64,000 nt of DNA from Saprospiraceae bacterium UBA7687. GTDB taxonomy: Bacteria > Bacteroidota > Bacteroidia > Chitinophagales > Saprospiraceae. The notes under the pieces are model-generated. The model was not told the DNA's origin. It worked only from the letters and a program-made list of their open reading frames with translations, and did not search any database. Of the stretch, positions 1-9,164 are shown piece after piece. Position numbers and translations under genes: made by a program. Location of the stretch: assembly GCA_002482845.1 (NCBI GenBank), contig DLGT01000072.1:23626-87625 (forward strand). The letters run 5' to 3'. Position 1 is the first letter of the stretch; each line of letters begins with the position of its first letter.

Positions 1-398
1 GATGGACGATAGCTATCATACGCTGGTTCGAAGATGATGACTTCGTCACCTAGATGAACCAATGCTGTGATGGCCGTAAAAATGGCTTGTGTGGCTCCAG
101 CAGTGATGGTGATTTCTGATGTTGGATTTATGTATTGTCCATAAGCATGAAGTACTTTTTGCGTAATTATCTCTCTCAATCCCATCACACCTGCCATAGG
201 CGCATATTGATGTTTGTGGTCATCAATAGCATCTTTTACCAAATCCAATAAAGCAGAAGGTGGATCATAATCTGGGAAACCTTGACCAAGATTGAGCGCT
301 TGATGTTGCGTTGCCAAGGCAGACATCTCGGTGAAGATGGTGGTTTGGGAAGAGGAGAGTTTGGATGTGATTTGCAATATTACTTTTTTAATAAACAC
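1..398 (-). CDS. Methionine/kynurenine-type aminotransferase, N-terminal part (gene runs off the window edge)
   Basis: About the first 130 residues of a PLP-dependent class I/II aminotransferase; the rest, including the PLP lysine, lies outside the window. The readable protein carries the hallmarks of the YbdL/kynurenine aminotransferase subgroup: TTIFTEMSALA, LNLGQGFPDYDPP, a QYAPMAGVMGLRE stretch and ITAGATQAIFTAI. Members use methionine or other large amino acids as amino donors. No ATG precedes the conserved SKLSSSQTTIF segment, so the start is probably the GTG at 398-396 or the TTG near 378. The GTG would overlap the stop of the upstream lipoprotein gene by 11 bases, which suggests co-transcription. 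The family call is firm; the substrate is not. Confidence 0.85.
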   Translation of the reverse strand, partial: MFIKKVILQITSKLSSSQTTIFTEMSALATQHQALNLGQGFPDYDPPSALLDLVKDAIDDHKHQYAPMAGVMGLREIITQKVLHAYGQYINPTSEITITAGATQAIFTAITALVHLGDEVIIFEPAYDSYRP

Positions 399-1017
399 TT
401 GACTTTTCAATTGAACTAATCATCGCTAATTGATCAGATTTCGACTTTTCTTTGTCAGGATTTATAGCAAAATACTGTAAATAACAAATTTTATTTTTAT
501 TCTTATTATGAATAAGGTAATAAACTGCAGGTATGCTACCTAAAGTTGAATCTTTACAAATCAAATTTTTCTCAATCTTTAAGCTGTAATTATTATTAAT
601 ATTTATAAACTGATGTTTAATCTCAGATTCATTGTTGACTATTAATTCCGGAAGTGAGTTCAAAAAATCTCTATCTAAAACTGTAAAGGAGTCATCACCA
701 TTCTGAAGATTTCTGATCATCAATAAGCTCTTGTAAAATCGATTAAAATCATAAATTATTTGCTGGATTTTGGTTTCATCAAATTGACTCCGGCTTCTAT
801 ATATTTCGGAATGTATCAAAAAAACATGGGAGCTATTATCCTTTTTACTATATAAAAAAGATAAATTATCACTAATTTTTATAGCGTTTGGATTAAAGAA
901 ATCAGGAAAATCTATGTTTATATTAAAATTTTTAAGATGGTTTTCTTTAGTACAAGCAACTGAAAATAAAATAAATATTAAAACAAAAAATTTGTAAAAG
1001 TTGATTTTGTTCTTCAT
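388..1017 (-). CDS. Small hypothetical lipoprotein
   Basis: A 209-residue protein of unknown function. Residues 1-22 form a lipoprotein signal with a hydrophobic core ending in the lipobox FSVAC, so Cys22 is probably acylated and the mature protein is membrane anchored on the periplasmic side or at the outer membrane. The remainder is Asn/Lys/Ile-rich and shows no motif I recognise. The end of the gene overlaps the likely start of the downstream aminotransferase, so the two may share a transcript. Base composition is even more AT-rich than the neighbours, as is common for fast-evolving surface lipoproteins. Confidence 0.7.
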   Translation of the reverse strand: MKNKINFYKFFVLIFILFSVACTKENHLKNFNINIDFPDFFNPNAIKISDNLSFLYSKKDNSSHVFLIHSEIYRSRSQFDETKIQQIIYDFNRFYKSLLMIRNLQNGDDSFTVLDRDFLNSLPELIVNNESEIKHQFININNNYSLKIEKNLICKDSTLGSIPAVYYLIHNKNKNKICYLQYFAINPDKEKSKSDQLAMISSIEKSSVY

Positions 1018-1157
1018 TAATGATAAAATTTCATATATATTTTATAAATTCCACATCTAAGCCTTACAATGATAAAGACTGATGTGTCTATTCAGAATAT
1101 AACCTCATAAAAAAATGTACATCCAAAATTAAAGGGTTAAAACCTTTCGAAAATATA

Positions 1158-2687
1158 TTACAAATCAAACTTAATCCCCTGTGCTAATGGCAAAGTAGTA
1201 CTATAATTGATCGTATTAGTTTGTCTGCGCATGTATGCTTTCCAGCTATCTGAACCTGATTCTCGTCCGCCACCTGTTTCTTTTTCACCACCGAATGCTC
1301 CACCTATTTCTGCACCACTCGTACCGATATTGACATTGGCAATACCGCAATCTGAACCCGCTGCTGAAAGGAATCTCTCTGCTTCACGAAGATTGGTGGT
1401 CATGATGGCTGAAGATAAACCTTGTGGTACATCATTTTGTATGGCGATGGCATTTTCTACACTTCCTTTATACTTGAGTAAGTACAAAATAGGTGCAAAA
1501 GTCTCATGCTGCACGATAGGCATACTATTTTCTGCCTCGACGATGCATGGCTTGACATAACAACCACTTTCGTAATGTTTGCCTTTGAGTACACCACCTT
1601 CAACTAAGATATTGGCACCTTGCTCTTTTGCAGCTTGGAGTGCATTTTGATAAGCATCCACGGCCATTTTATCGATCAATGGTCCTACATGATTTTTGCT
1701 ATCTAATGGATTGCCTATTTTCAGCTGGGTATATGCTTTGGTCAGTTTTGTTTTGACTTCGTTGTATATGCTTTCGTGTACAATGAGTCTTCTCGTAGAT
1801 GTACATCTCTGTCCACAAGTACCTACTGCCCCAAAAAGTGCACCAGTCAGTACTAAGTTCAAGTCCGCTGACTCAGTAACTATGATAGCATTGTTTCCAC
1901 CTAATTCTAATAAGCTTCTACCTAATCTCTCAGCAACTGCAGCGCCTACGATTTTGCCCATTCTAGTGCTACCTGTTGCAGATACCAAAGGAACTCTTAT
2001 ATCTTGGGTCATCCACTCACCTACTTTGTAGTCACCAGTGATGATACAACTCACACCTTCAGATACTTTATTGGCTTTTAGTACTTTATGCAAGATGTTC
2101 TGACAAGCTACAGCACAAAGTGGTGCTTTTTCGCTGGCTTTCCATACACATACGTCTCCGCATACCATAGCGATCATCGCATTCCAAGACCAAACTGCCA
2201 CTGGAAAATTGAACGCAGAAATGATACCTACGATGCCTAGTGGATGCCATTGCTCATACATACGATGGTAAGGTCGCTCAGAGTGCATAGTCAGACCGTA
2301 CAACTGGCGAGACAATCCTACTGCAAAATCACAGATATCGATCATTTCTTGAACTTCTCCGAGACCTTCCTGAAGAGATTTGCCCATTTCGTAAGATACT
2401 AGTTGACCGAGCGGCTCTTTGTATTTACGGAGTTCTTCGCCATATTGACGTACGATTTCACCACGTTTTGGAGCAGGTATTTCGCGCCATTCAATGAATG
2501 CTCTTTGAGCAGTTTTGATGACTTTTTCGTAATCTTTTTTGGAAGTGACGGAAACGCTGCCTATCAATTCTCCATCTACAGGAGAGAAAGATTCGATATA
2601 AGTATCAGATTTTAGGGACTTTTGCCCTGTCCAAGTACCTTCGTTTTTTTTATGAAGGTTTAATTTTTTTAAAAAAGAAGTATTCAT
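1158..2687 (-). CDS. Aldehyde dehydrogenase, ALDH7/antiquitin type (aminoadipate-semialdehyde dehydrogenase-like)
   Basis: A 509-residue cytosolic NAD(P)-dependent aldehyde dehydrogenase. It shows the ALDH7 pattern: SAFNFPVAVWSWN at residues 158-169, KASEKAPL at 183-190, the catalytic glutamate in ELGGNNA (E261) and the nucleophilic cysteine in GQRC (C295). The C-terminal FGGEKETGGGRESGSD stretch is also family-typical. Characterised ALDH7 enzymes oxidise alpha-aminoadipate semialdehyde (piperideine-6-carboxylate) in lysine breakdown. Length matches the family (about 500-510). A TAnnTTTG box at 2739-2746 precedes the ATG by about 50 bases, so the gene is probably its own transcription unit. 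No other lysine-degradation gene is in the window. Confidence 0.9.
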   Translation of the reverse strand: MNTSFLKKLNLHKKNEGTWTGQKSLKSDTYIESFSPVDGELIGSVSVTSKKDYEKVIKTAQRAFIEWREIPAPKRGEIVRQYGEELRKYKEPLGQLVSYEMGKSLQEGLGEVQEMIDICDFAVGLSRQLYGLTMHSERPYHRMYEQWHPLGIVGIISAFNFPVAVWSWNAMIAMVCGDVCVWKASEKAPLCAVACQNILHKVLKANKVSEGVSCIITGDYKVGEWMTQDIRVPLVSATGSTRMGKIVGAAVAERLGRSLLELGGNNAIIVTESADLNLVLTGALFGAVGTCGQRCTSTRRLIVHESIYNEVKTKLTKAYTQLKIGNPLDSKNHVGPLIDKMAVDAYQNALQAAKEQGANILVEGGVLKGKHYESGCYVKPCIVEAENSMPIVQHETFAPILYLLKYKGSVENAIAIQNDVPQGLSSAIMTTNLREAERFLSAAGSDCGIANVNIGTSGAEIGGAFGGEKETGGGRESGSDSWKAYMRRQTNTINYSTTLPLAQGIKFDL

Positions 2688-2738
2688 TTGGGTAAGGTTT
2701 ATTTATGTGTTCAGCAATAAATGCTTTAAATTTTGGTG

Positions 2739-2746
2739 CAAAAGTA
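2739..2746 (-). promoter_or_regulatory. Bacteroidota -7 promoter box of the ALDH7 gene
   Basis: On the minus strand the bases read TACTTTTG, an exact match to the TAnnTTTG -7 element of Bacteroidota sigma-A promoters. It lies about 50 bases before the dehydrogenase ATG. No clear -33 TTTG partner is visible. Confidence 0.55.
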
Positions 2747-2907
2747 AGAAACTTAGTTGAATGAATGGTAGAAAAATGAAGATATGAAGCGTTTACAGTT
2801 ACTAACTTAATAGACGTAAGAAAAATATAATCTTTGAAAAGCTTTTAATTGCTATATGGTTAGATTGGTGATATTCAGAAAACAAAATATACTGGTAAAC
2901 AGGTGCT

Positions 2908-4449
2908 TTATTTCTTTTTCATTTTTTCTTTGATTACTTCTTCTATCCTACGCCCTTCAATTTTACTATCAAGCCAAGAGATGATATCCAAGTAAAGGAA
3001 TGGTCGCTTTTCATAAGGATCTTTTTGGAATTTTATCAGTTTTGTCCTTAGTTTGCTAAATTCTGACATCAGATCATACTTCGTCATCTGCGGTGTCCTA
3101 CGTATGAATGACAAGATTTCTTTTTGTACAGACTGCAGGTCTTCCATTTTGATTAAAAAACGATATACTGACTTGATTTGATAACTGACCAAAAAATCAT
3201 TGCCTAATTCGAAATGACTAATCAACGTCAATATCCTAGCAAAACATTGAATGTCTTCTCTCAATCCGCCGATAGGACTATTGTTTATTTTATTAAGATA
3301 TTCTATGGCATTGTTATAGTCATCTGCCCCAAAATATACACATGCTACCTTGTAATTAAATACCATCTCCCTATTGATATCCCAATGATGTTTTCCTGAT
3401 TTGAGCACATCTCTAATTTCTATGATCTCCTTGACACCTTGTTTGTAATCTCCTATCAAGAATATCTTATTTAACAAATGTACATACTTAAACAACCGAT
3501 AATTGGACAGTTGGCTTTCTGACATCTGATCTATATATTGGTTTTCAAACTCAATATATGTCGCATAATGCTGAAGGAATTTTTCTGTTTTATTTGCCAT
3601 GTACAATGCATTCATGGCATTGTGAAGACCTTTGAAATACAAGATTTGATCTTCCTTGATCAAATGTGGAAAATCTCTAAAACAATCCACCCATTTTTGC
3701 GAATATTTGTAATAATTTACAAAATCTTGAGTCATATGATAGTACCATACAAATGACTGGTAGTAATAAATACGTTCATAAAATCCTAACTTTTCAGGTT
3801 TTAAATCTGGAAGGTTCTGATAGAAATAATCCTTGACATGCTCAAAATCCTTTTTGTCTTTGACGTATCCGTATTTGAGATACATGCCATAAAGCATCAG
3901 AGAAAGATTAGAGAGTTTGTCATGGATGGCAACTTTAGAAAGTATCAAATTGCTTAATTCGTTGAGTTGAATGGCTTTTTGGGTGGAACTGCCTGTGATA
4001 TATTGGGTCTCAATTTTTCTTTCTTCATCTAGAATATGGTAAGCCAATAAAGTCTCATGATTGACTTGTGCCATCTTTTTTGCTTTTTCGAGCATATCAA
4101 GACTGGCTTTTGTCATGCCTTTTGATTGCAATATTTTAGAATAATCTAATAATTCCCTAATGGCCACGTCTGAAAATTCTTGTTTGTGGAGATTGCGAAG
4201 GTTGACCAAAATTTGTTTCATTAGATTGGCCTTGATATTGGACAATTGACCTTTTTTGATCTGAGGTAATTTCTTAAGTAAATCAGCTTCTTTGAATGTT
4301 TTGTTGGAGTCGATGTAGTCAAATAATTGCATAAATAATTTGTCAGATGCATTGTTGTCTCTATTAACATACAGTCTAAAACTCTTCTTCTCTGCTTTGG
4401 TAAGTGAGTGAATGAGCTGTATAAGTTGATCTGTTTGTTGACTGGGCAT
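2908..4449 (-). CDS. Conserved hypothetical helical-repeat (TPR-like) protein
   Basis: A 513-residue protein with no signal peptide or membrane segment, so probably cytosolic. It is almost wholly alpha-helical by composition, with many Tyr/Leu/Lys-rich amphipathic segments of about 30-40 residues (for example around residues 120-160, 220-300 and 370-420) resembling degenerate TPR repeats. It starts with a Gln/Leu-rich helix (MPSQQTDQLIQLI) followed by LTKAEKKSFRLY. I do not recognise a named family. It has its own TAnnTTTG box 18 bases before the ATG, implying a very short leader. A scaffold or protein-interaction role is inference from architecture only. Confidence 0.75.
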   Translation of the reverse strand: MPSQQTDQLIQLIHSLTKAEKKSFRLYVNRDNNASDKLFMQLFDYIDSNKTFKEADLLKKLPQIKKGQLSNIKANLMKQILVNLRNLHKQEFSDVAIRELLDYSKILQSKGMTKASLDMLEKAKKMAQVNHETLLAYHILDEERKIETQYITGSSTQKAIQLNELSNLILSKVAIHDKLSNLSLMLYGMYLKYGYVKDKKDFEHVKDYFYQNLPDLKPEKLGFYERIYYYQSFVWYYHMTQDFVNYYKYSQKWVDCFRDFPHLIKEDQILYFKGLHNAMNALYMANKTEKFLQHYATYIEFENQYIDQMSESQLSNYRLFKYVHLLNKIFLIGDYKQGVKEIIEIRDVLKSGKHHWDINREMVFNYKVACVYFGADDYNNAIEYLNKINNSPIGGLREDIQCFARILTLISHFELGNDFLVSYQIKSVYRFLIKMEDLQSVQKEILSFIRRTPQMTKYDLMSEFSKLRTKLIKFQKDPYEKRPFLYLDIISWLDSKIEGRRIEEVIKEKMKKK

Positions 4450-4466
4450 CTTTAAAATTTAAACCG

Positions 4467-4474
4467 CAAAGATA
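4467..4474 (-). promoter_or_regulatory. -7 promoter box of the helical-repeat protein gene
   Basis: The minus strand reads TATCTTTG, an exact TAnnTTTG match, 18 bases before the ATG at 4449. This would leave a leader of only about 10 bases. Confidence 0.55.
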
Positions 4475-4649
4475 AATGGAATCGTAATCAAATATTAGAC
4501 AAAAACCTAAGTAAAAGAAAAAAATAGATGCTAATGTTTCCAAAAAATACCATCATTTGATAACTTAGTGCTTATTTTTCATGGGTGTAAAATCCAAAGG
4601 CAACAACATGCCTATATTTATTCGTTATAATAAAAAAAGGTCATAAAAA

Positions 4650-5642
4650 ATGATGTATCGAAGTGCTTTCACCCTATTATTAAATGTATTCCTTAGTATT
4701 CATTTATTCTGCCAGCCATTTTCTTATCCAAAAGATAATCCTGTGGAGCTGGGTAAAATAAAATGGTTAAGAGATTACAACGAAGCGCTACGCCTGAGTA
4801 AAGAAAAAGATCTCCCGATATTTATATTGTTTCAAGAAGTGCCTGGATGTGCCAATTGTACTCGATTTGGTAATGTTGTCCTTTCTCATCCATTGGTCGT
4901 AGAAGCAATAGAAACTTGTTTTGTACCACTCTGTATATATAATAACAAAGGTGGAAATGATAAGGTGATCCTCGATAAATTCAACGAGCCTTCTTGGAAT
5001 AACCCTGTGGTACGAATCATAAATCACCAAGAAAAAGATATCGTCAAACGGCAAGCGGATTTCAGAAATGTCTCCAAAACGGTGGCCACCATCATTAATG
5101 CTCTTCAATCTTCAGGAAAAGAAGTGGATGAATATCTCTCGCTGCTACTTCAAGAAACATCTGCCATAGCTGAAAACAAAACTGATGAAGTCTATTTTAG
5201 TATGTATTGCTTTTGGACGGGCGAAAGAGAAATAGCTGCTCTTGATGGTGTTTTGGCTACAGAAGCTGGATTTATGCATGGTAAAGAAGTCGTAAAAGTC
5301 ATTTATGACAAAGAAAAAACATCTCTAGATGAGCTGGCAAATAAAGCAAAAACCAAGGGATGTGCTGATCAAATCTATGCTCCAGTTAATACAAATACTA
5401 AGGAGAATGTATTGCCAATAGCCAAATATAAAAAAGATCATGAAGACAAATATTATCTCCTAAAATCGCCATACAAATCCATACCTATGACTGAACTTCA
5501 AAAAACAAAAGTAAATCGAGCCATTGCAAAAGGTCAGGATGCATCTTTATACCTGTCACCAAGACAACTTGCCATTCTTGCCAACAAAAAGGCAAACAAA
5601 AATTTTACTGAATTCAAGATGGAAGATGTCTGGTATCAATGA
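4650..5642 (+). CDS. Secreted thioredoxin-like/MsrA-like fusion (VPGUxxT-type, Cys form)
   Basis: A 330-residue protein with an N-terminal signal peptide (to about residue 22), so probably periplasmic. Residues 40-150 form a thioredoxin-like domain with VPGCANC, a CxxC redox pair placed where the VPGUxxT (seleno)protein family carries selenocysteine. Residues 180-240 resemble peptide-methionine sulfoxide reductase A: YCFWTGE in place of GCFWG, then GVLATEAGF and EVVKVIYDKEKTSLDEL. The tail has LSPRQLAILA. All codons are sense; the Cys codons are TGT, so no recoding is involved. Reduction of oxidised methionine or of another protein thiol is inferred; no substrate is known to me. No operon partner is evident. 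Confidence 0.75.
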   Translation: MMYRSAFTLLLNVFLSIHLFCQPFSYPKDNPVELGKIKWLRDYNEALRLSKEKDLPIFILFQEVPGCANCTRFGNVVLSHPLVVEAIETCFVPLCIYNNKGGNDKVILDKFNEPSWNNPVVRIINHQEKDIVKRQADFRNVSKTVATIINALQSSGKEVDEYLSLLLQETSAIAENKTDEVYFSMYCFWTGEREIAALDGVLATEAGFMHGKEVVKVIYDKEKTSLDELANKAKTKGCADQIYAPVNTNTKENVLPIAKYKKDHEDKYYLLKSPYKSIPMTELQKTKVNRAIAKGQDASLYLSPRQLAILANKKANKNFTEFKMEDVWYQ

Positions 5643-5696
5643 AATGATCATCTTTACACTTTAATTTGATAAATATCGTCAAAGAATATTCTGATT

Positions 5697-7013
5697 TTGA
5701 TCCAAATAATAACTAATATTCAAAAAAATAGGCTGACTTATACACTTAATTTCATTTTTATTGAAGTGTTGGGTGTAGACTATTCAATTATAGATACATT
5801 AGATAGTAAAGTTGAATTTAATGGACCATGTATTAATTATGGAATTGATAACATGGATTCAAATCAAATATTTATTCCTTCACAAGGATTATTAAATCAA
5901 AGCGGTATCACGAATTGCACTGAAACCATTAATGCCTTGGCAAAAAATATATTGACATCCATAGAAAAAAGAGAAATATTTACAGATGATATCTTTTCGT
6001 TAATATTTTTTCTGATCAGTCGATATGAAGAGTACCTACCACATGAAGCCGATCAACTTGGCAGATATCAAGCTAAAAACAGCCTTAGCTATCAGCTGCA
6101 GATATTAAACAGAGCTATTGTAGATGAATGTATATTAAATCTTAAAAATAATATTTCTGAGAAATATCCAACTTATGTATTTCCGAATAAAAAAAAGTTT
6201 GCTATCCATTCTACTATCGACATAGATCAAGTTTGGGCATATGCGTACAAAGGTTTTAGAAATATTGGAGGAGGAATCAAAGATTTGATCAAAGGAGATT
6301 TATTTTCATTCAAAAGAAGATTATCTAGTTTTAATAATTACAATAATGACCCATTTAATACTTACGAACTGATAGAAAGCCTTCACAAAAAACATCAAAT
6401 AAAACCAAATTACTTTGTACTATTTGCTTCTAAAACTTCAACTTATGATAAGAATCATGATATTTCAGAAACTAATTTCCAGATAAAAATAAAAGCTCTT
6501 GCTGAAAAGTATGCTGTCGGAATTCATCCATCATTTAGATCAAATGAAGACCCAAATGTACTCTCATCAGAAATAAAAAACTTTAATAACCTTTTGAAAA
6601 CAAAAATTACAACATCTCGGCAGCATTTTATCAAGCTTGAGCTTCCAACTACCTATAGGAACCTTATATTGAATGGGATAAAAGAAGACTACAGCATGGG
6701 ATATCCCGAAGAGAATGGATACAGAGCAGGTACCGGACACAATTTTTATTGGTATGATCTGATAAATGAATGTGTAACAGATTTGATTATACACCCATTT
6801 CAACTTATGGATGTGACGCTAAAAAATTACAAAAAGCTTAGTGCAAGTCAAGCAAAAACAGAAATAGGTAGGTTTATAAAATACGCTAAAGAAATAGATG
6901 CTCCACTATGTGTCATATGGCACAACAGTTCGCTAGATGAAGGCGGTATTTGGAGAGGATGGACAGATGTATATGAATCCATATTGTGTGGAGGACAAGA
7001 AATGGGAGAATAG
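5697..7013 (+). CDS. Polysaccharide deacetylase-like family protein
   Basis: A 438-residue protein resembling the Bacteroidota polysaccharide deacetylase-like proteins with a DUF7033-type N-terminal region: LNFIFIEVLGVDYSI near the start, then FSLIFFLISRYEEYLP at residues 103-118. The NodB-like part begins near residue 160 with HSTIDIDQVWAYAYKG (a metal-binding Asp pair) and contains KYAVGIHPSF (His) and the distal IHPFQLMDV and VIWHNSS segments. It probably trims or modifies an extracellular or capsular polysaccharide, though family members are mostly uncharacterised. Translation appears to start at the TTG at 5697; family proteins begin at about this point. No signal peptide is visible. Confidence 0.75.
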   Translation: MIQIITNIQKNRLTYTLNFIFIEVLGVDYSIIDTLDSKVEFNGPCINYGIDNMDSNQIFIPSQGLLNQSGITNCTETINALAKNILTSIEKREIFTDDIFSLIFFLISRYEEYLPHEADQLGRYQAKNSLSYQLQILNRAIVDECILNLKNNISEKYPTYVFPNKKKFAIHSTIDIDQVWAYAYKGFRNIGGGIKDLIKGDLFSFKRRLSSFNNYNNDPFNTYELIESLHKKHQIKPNYFVLFASKTSTYDKNHDISETNFQIKIKALAEKYAVGIHPSFRSNEDPNVLSSEIKNFNNLLKTKITTSRQHFIKLELPTTYRNLILNGIKEDYSMGYPEENGYRAGTGHNFYWYDLINECVTDLIIHPFQLMDVTLKNYKKLSASQAKTEIGRFIKYAKEIDAPLCVIWHNSSLDEGGIWRGWTDVYESILCGGQEMGE

Positions 7014-7112
7014 TTTATTTTAAAGACATTTGAAGAAAATAAAACACATCAATTACATTCATTAGTTTCTACCAAGACTTTCTGGGAGACAACTTTCTAA
7101 AATATTACTAAT

Positions 7113-7251
7113 GAATCCACTCTGAAAAGCCATTAGTTCAAATAAAATGAAAAACCTTTATTTCTACTGCATAGATAATCAAACGTTTCCCTTTAGGGTC
7201 AGGGTAAAAAATGTTTGATTATCAATCAATTTGTGTTTTCGGAGTGGACTA
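7113..7251. mobile_element. 139-bp MITE-like element, copy 1
   Basis: A non-coding element with 16-base terminal inverted repeats close to GAGTCCACTCCGAAAA (left end two mismatches, right end one). Inside is a second palindrome: GATAATCAAACGTTT at 7174-7188 pairs with 7209-7223 around CCCTTTAGGGTCAGGG. It is flanked by ACTAAT (7107-7112) and ACTATT (7252-7257), a 5-of-6 match to a target-site duplication. By eye it is about 86% identical, without gaps, to the copy at 9165-9303. It sits between the convergent deacetylase-like and outer-membrane protein genes. Confidence 0.75.
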
Positions 7252-7296
7252 ACTATTGAAACCATATTTCTAAATCAACGACTAAAAAAACTATTC

Positions 7297-8052
7297 TTAA
7301 TAATAAACCGTTTTTTCGCCACCTTTGTAAAAAGGCAAATTCCACATGAGACGTGCACCTATGAGCATATCAAAACGGGATTTATTGGTCGCAAGGCCTG
7401 TGTCAAAATTGATGGCTCTCACTTCAGAAGTAAAACCTTGAATAAAGTCCAATGCAAACTCAAAATTTAATCTCCTATCCTGACTTAAATGTTTGTATGC
7501 TATAGTTTCTTTAAGTGAAAAGCCACGCGTCAGACGATCATAACCAATATGTCTACCTGCCCTAACTTGACCAATAGAATTACGATCATCAGAAAATTTT
7601 ATTTGATGCTGGAGAATACCACCAGAAAGTGCTACTTTAATACCTGATCTAGAATCTTTATTTAACGGGATCAACTTGCCAATGCCTAACCCCATAAAAA
7701 ACCCTTGTTCTTTCATGATAAGACTTGCATATTGATTATCATCTCCCAATATAAATCCATCGATAGTTCGGTATGGAGCTAATACATCTTCTTTAATGTT
7801 TTCACTAAATAGATACAAAAACTCTGCATTCACTAGCCAATTTGTTTTATTTATGTACTCTGCACTTAATCCAAAATTCATATTACTTCCATATCTATCA
7901 GCCATATCACCTAATGGAACGTTTAATCCTATTCCCAAACCAAAATTAAGGATACTGCCATCGACTGCCTTTACGCCTTCATCGGTCACCTGAGCAAAAA
8001 CAGCTGAACTAAATGTACAGAAAAATATTATCAAACTTAAAATCGTACGCAT
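7297..8052 (-). CDS. Outer-membrane beta-barrel-like protein
   Basis: A 251-residue protein with a signal peptide (residues 1-20, ending VFAQ), so exported. The mature part has alternating polar/aromatic strands typical of small Bacteroidota porin-like barrels: SILNFGLGIGLNVPLGDMADRYG, NFGLSAEYINKTNWLVNAEFLYLF, KVALSGGILQHQIKF and the closing LIGARLMWNLPFY, where an aromatic-rich terminal strand is expected. No specific transport function can be assigned. Its 3' end lies 45 bases from MITE copy 1. Confidence 0.75.
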   Translation of the reverse strand: MRTILSLIIFFCTFSSAVFAQVTDEGVKAVDGSILNFGLGIGLNVPLGDMADRYGSNMNFGLSAEYINKTNWLVNAEFLYLFSENIKEDVLAPYRTIDGFILGDDNQYASLIMKEQGFFMGLGIGKLIPLNKDSRSGIKVALSGGILQHQIKFSDDRNSIGQVRAGRHIGYDRLTRGFSLKETIAYKHLSQDRRLNFEFALDFIQGFTSEVRAINFDTGLATNKSRFDMLIGARLMWNLPFYKGGEKTVYY

Positions 8053-8149
8053 AACTTTACTTTAATATTACTATTTAAAAGAACGACACCAAAGACATGA
8101 ATGTTGACTATGGAAAGGAAAAAACTTCGTCTTAGATGTACAAAGTTGT

Positions 8150-8686
8150 CTAAAGCTGTAAAAAAAGCTTTTTATATGTGCTTTTATTAGTTGTTGCACA
8201 ACGACCAAAAAACTCAGCAAACTTGACTTGTGGAAAGATTCCCATATCTTCTGCATATATGTAAATTCTTTCAATAATTGACATTATGCCATCCAATGTG
8301 GTGGACACACGGAAACCTCCATTTTTATTTTTTGATAAATAAAATTTCATTCCTGAATAAGAGACAAAACAAAACTCAACCAAATCGTTGGAAATCACTT
8401 TAAAGTTATAACCGTAGGCTAGCTTTTTTTGAATATAATTTAAAGGCTGAATTTCTTCTTCGCCATTATCCATAAACTTAATCCAATTAATAGAGATGGG
8501 ATCATTCAAATCTAACAAACCATTATAAAGGCAATTGGCTTCATATACCACCGTATTCCTATTTTGATTACGCTGGATATAAAATAATAGTTGATCATAC
8601 GCTTCAATATCTGGATAGTCTTCTGGTCTACCGTATTGTCCAATGATTAATGTTTCATATTGTTCAGTCTGTGTAAAAAACATCAT
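8150..8686 (-). CDS. DUF4833-like hypothetical protein
   Basis: A 178-residue protein without an obvious signal peptide at this start. The pattern LLFYIQRNQNRNTVVYEAN, then ISINWIKFMDNGEEEIQPL, NYIQKKLAYGY and EFCFVSYSGMKFYL resembles the DUF4833 domain, a beta-rich module usually found in exported Bacteroidota proteins. Its function is unknown. The N-terminal 35 residues are not part of the domain. The neighbouring genes do not suggest a pathway. A 67-codon open frame overlaps its 3' end in another frame but has no support. Confidence 0.65.
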   Translation of the reverse strand: MMFFTQTEQYETLIIGQYGRPEDYPDIEAYDQLLFYIQRNQNRNTVVYEANCLYNGLLDLNDPISINWIKFMDNGEEEIQPLNYIQKKLAYGYNFKVISNDLVEFCFVSYSGMKFYLSKNKNGGFRVSTTLDGIMSIIERIYIYAEDMGIFPQVKFAEFFGRCATTNKSTYKKLFLQL

Positions 8687-8875
8687 TTATTATTTTATGA
8701 ATCTAGATTTTGCATCTGAAATGATACATATTACATATAGATTGGTAAAAATAGAAAAATTAAAAAGAACAACACCCAAAAGTGACATGAAAATATCATT
8801 TTTGAGTTCCTAATGTACCTTTAGCGACATTTTGAAGCCAAAAATGGCATCATTTAATGACAAAGAGTAGTGGAT

Positions 8876-9025
8876 TTATGCTACATTACTCCATTGTGCA
8901 GAAGACGGGCTTTGAAGCAATGTATTAGCAGTATTTTTTACACTAGATATGAAGTAGTAAATTAAGCTGAAAGGGAAAACCACTACAAGAAGTATAATTA
9001 ACGAAATTAAAAATTTATTTTGCAT
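8876..9025 (-). CDS. Small single-pass membrane protein, 49 residues
   Basis: Read directly from the minus strand: ATG at 9025-9023, stop TAA at 8878-8876. The start MQNKFLIS is followed by a strongly hydrophobic segment (about residues 5-27, I/L/V/F-rich) and a short Ser/Asn/Thr-rich tail, predicting one membrane span. An exact -7 box (TACTTTTG on the minus strand, 9042-9049) lies 17 bases before the ATG, which supports real expression. It lies in an otherwise empty 740-base gap beside MITE copy 2. No family is recognised. Confidence 0.5.
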   Translation of the reverse strand: MQNKFLISLIILLVVVFPFSLIYYFISSVKNTANTLLQSPSSAQWSNVA

Positions 9026-9041
9026 AACATATTAATTTATA

Positions 9042-9049
9042 CAAAAGTA
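9042..9049 (-). promoter_or_regulatory. -7 promoter box of the 49-residue membrane protein
   Basis: The minus strand reads TACTTTTG, matching TAnnTTTG, 17 bases before the ATG at 9025. It is the main reason to believe in that small gene. Confidence 0.5.
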
Positions 9050-9164
9050 ACGGTCGAATATAAACAGAATATAATCAGAACATTAAGTTATTGTAAAGCC
9101 TGAACAACATTAATGATAACTAATTCTACGAAGCTGTATTTTAGGTAAAGTAAAATCTATATTT

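Noticed and set aside
4840..4870. Selenocysteine recoding in the thioredoxin-MsrA fusion
   Set aside because: The motif codons are TGT (Cys); there is no in-frame TGA.
8071..8274. 67-codon minus-strand open frame overlapping the DUF4833-like gene
   Set aside because: Overlaps a better supported frame, has no motif and no promoter.
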